A stretch of 64,000 nucleotides of DNA from Vulcanisaeta distributa JCM 11216 (lineage in GTDB: Archaea > Thermoproteota > Thermoprotei > Thermoproteales > Thermocladiaceae): NCBI RefSeq assembly GCF_001315985.1, contig NZ_BBBI01000001.1, positions 1-64,000 of the forward strand, read 5' to 3'. Positions 62,749-64,000 of the stretch are shown here, piece after piece. How positions within the stretch are numbered: position 1 is the stretch's first letter; each line of letters opens with the position of its first letter. The notes beneath the pieces are model-generated. The model worked only from the letters and a program-made list of their open reading frames with translations, made no database searches and had not been told where the DNA came from. The position numbers and the translations under genes were made by a program.

Positions 62749-63793
62749 GGGAGTTCACGTATAGGTCGCGGGATGGTGACGTTAAGGTACTAATCAACAT
62801 TAATCATGGCGAGGCCCTGGAAAGAATTACTAAGGATTACACCGGGTGTGTTGCGTATGCCTCGAGGAGTGTCGCCAATAGGGTTAAGATTGCCTGCCCA
62901 ATGATTCCGATAGTGGATGGTGAGGAGGGTAAGAGTATCGAGACGGCGCTAAACATTGTGAGGAGCGCGCATGAGATGGGCGTTGATAGGGATGGCCTAT
63001 TCATAGGCATTGGGGGGGGTGGGAGTGTCCTTGATGTCGTCGGCTTCTCCGCATCAATATACCTGAGGGGTGTTGATTATGTTAATGTCCCAACAACCAT
63101 GCTGTCCATGGTCGACGCATCCCTCGGCGGTAAGACGGGTGTTAACGCCCTGGGCCTCAAGAATGTGATTGGGGTCATTAGACAACCTAGGTACGTAATT
63201 ATTGACCTATCCTTCCTAGACTCACTGCCAATGCCTAATTACCTCGATGGCTTTGCGGAGGTTATTAAGTATGGCGTGACGATGGATAGGGAATTGCTTG
63301 ATAAGGTAATGGGTAATACCGATGGATTGATTAATAGGGACCACTCACTTCTCGAGGATGTTGTCTATAAATCGTTGAGGGATAAGGCAAACATTGTTGA
63401 GGCTGATGAACTAGATAAGGGTGGTGTAAGGGCCGTTCTTAATTATGGGCATACCGTGGGCCACGCCATAGAATCTGCGACGAACTTCTCGGTTAGCCAC
63501 GGCAGGGCGGTGGCGCTGGGCATGGTGTGCGAGGCCCGCGTTGGTGTTAAGCTGGGCTATACGCTAGGGATGTTCCTAACCTACTAGTGAATGCATTATC
63601 CATGTTCAACCTAATTAATGAGGTTAGCATTGACGTGAATAAGCTCGTAGGTGCCATGTTGAGGGATAAGAAGAGGAGTGGTGATTTCATAAAACTTCCC
63701 GTGGTTACGGACGTGGGTAGGTGGGATGTGGTTAGGGTGAGTATTAAGGAATTGACCGATTTGGTGATTAACGAATGCAGGTCTATGCCGTAA
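62745..63793 (+). CDS. aroB: 3-dehydroquinate synthase
   Basis: A metal- and NAD-dependent cyclase of ~350 residues. [13 protein letters not shown]-type NAD loop (with an extra G here), [20 protein letters not shown] then [19 protein letters not shown], and metal-ligand regions [20 protein letters not shown] and [20 protein letters not shown]. The frame breaks once near 63570 ([14 protein letters not shown] expected) and the second piece ends at 63793. Start ATG 62745 overlaps the DAHP synthase stop. Confidence 0.93.
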
Positions 63794-64000
63794 TTGGTTA
63801 TCCACTCAATTACACATTATCGCCCAACATACATAATTACGTGTTCAAAGTATTGAGGGTAAGTGCGGTTTACGTACCTCTTAGGGTATCGCCAAGTAGG
63901 TTGACGCATTTCGTGGAGTTTGCCAGGGACTCCCTGGGTGGGTTTAACGTAACCATACCGCACAAGGTGGCTATTACGGGACTCATAGATGGCGTGGTGG
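63775..64000 (+). CDS. aroE: Shikimate dehydrogenase (partial, runs off the window)
   Basis: ATG 63775 overlaps the aroB end by 19 bases. The first 75 residues are diagnostic: [20 protein letters not shown] with the substrate-binding S/T-L-S-P-x-x-H-N motif, and GGFNVTIPHKVAITGLI with the NVTxPHK catalytic-lysine motif. It should reduce 3-dehydroshikimate with NADPH. The rest lies beyond 64000, where further shikimate genes may follow. Confidence 0.92.
   Translation, partial: MQVYAVIGYPLNYTLSPNIHNYVFKVLRVSAVYVPLRVSPSRLTHFVEFARDSLGGFNVTIPHKVAITGLIDGVV

Noticed and set aside
1-64000. The G7/C7 runs as phase-variable contingency loci like those of Campylobacter or Neisseria
   Set aside because: They occur in housekeeping and RNA genes, add residues inside invariant motifs and are nearly uniform in length. 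Phase-variable tracts are confined to surface or restriction genes and vary in length.
1-64000. CRISPR arrays or complete insertion sequences
   Set aside because: No regularly spaced direct repeats, no transposase with flanking inverted repeats were found.

Overview
The window looks like chromosomal DNA of a hyperthermophilic crenarchaeon of the Thermoproteales (Vulcanisaeta/Caldivirga-like). The reasons are family content and gene style: a HerA-Mre11-Rad50 operon, a split archaeal GMP synthase, a tRNA-splicing endonuclease, Rpo7, aIF1, thermopsin-type proteins, a PaREP1-type protein, heavy AGG/ATA codon use, and TATA boxes placed about 25 bases before start codons (leaderless transcripts). 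Genus is an inference.

Layout. 1-150: the 3' end of a 23S rRNA. 0.4-5.7 kb: a membrane-anchored coiled-coil protein, a large helical protein, gene remnants, a P-loop ATPase and a PaREP1-type protein. 5.8-8.9 kb: methylthioadenosine phosphorylase, then an information-processing cluster (aIF1, an unknown gene, Rpo7). 8.9-24 kb: transporters and regulators (ABC exporter, MFS, NifX-like protein, an Acr3/SBF-UspA fusion, Lrp, a ClC channel, a YhfC-type membrane protein, a CPA antiporter) and an ADP-forming acyl-CoA synthetase subunit. 25-33 kb, minus strand: HerA-Mre11-Rad50 for DNA end resection, and a large helical protein. 33-37.5 kb: a degenerate threonine-synthase-like protein with a winged helix, an HTH-CBS regulator, zinc-finger and other small proteins, and EndA. 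37.4-48.9 kb: a thermopsin-like protein, MFS/EamA/TauE transporters, an amidohydrolase with an amino-acid permease, GuaAA/GuaAB and a purine phosphoribosyltransferase. 48.9-54 kb: a structured RNA candidate and an island of secreted proteins. 54.3-58 kb: an AbrB protein overlapping a single-chain (type IIG-like) restriction-modification gene. 58.2-64 kb: a tRNA and an aromatic amino-acid operon (aroC, ATPase, chorismate mutase-prephenate dehydrogenase, DAHP synthase, aroB, aroE running off the end).

The dominant anomaly is the sequence itself. It is full of G or C runs of 7 (sometimes 6 or 8) where family knowledge expects 4 or 5. When 4 becomes 7 an extra Gly or Pro appears inside invariant motifs: the ABC Walker A, the GuaA APDW motif, the chorismate synthase motifs. 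Other changes break reading frames. Further one-base indels interrupt dozens of single-copy essential genes, the tRNA and probably the rRNA. The most economical reading is a systematic homopolymer artefact plus residual indels, not mass pseudogenisation. Gene spans below therefore join frames across these breaks, and each such join is stated.

Biology worth following up: a threonine-synthase fold that lost its PLP lysine and gained a winged helix, a HerA with a SWIM-like zinc tail, the AbrB-coupled restriction-modification gene, the secreted thermopsin-type island, the Acr3/SBF-UspA fusion, and the 74-base GC-rich hairpin RNA candidate.
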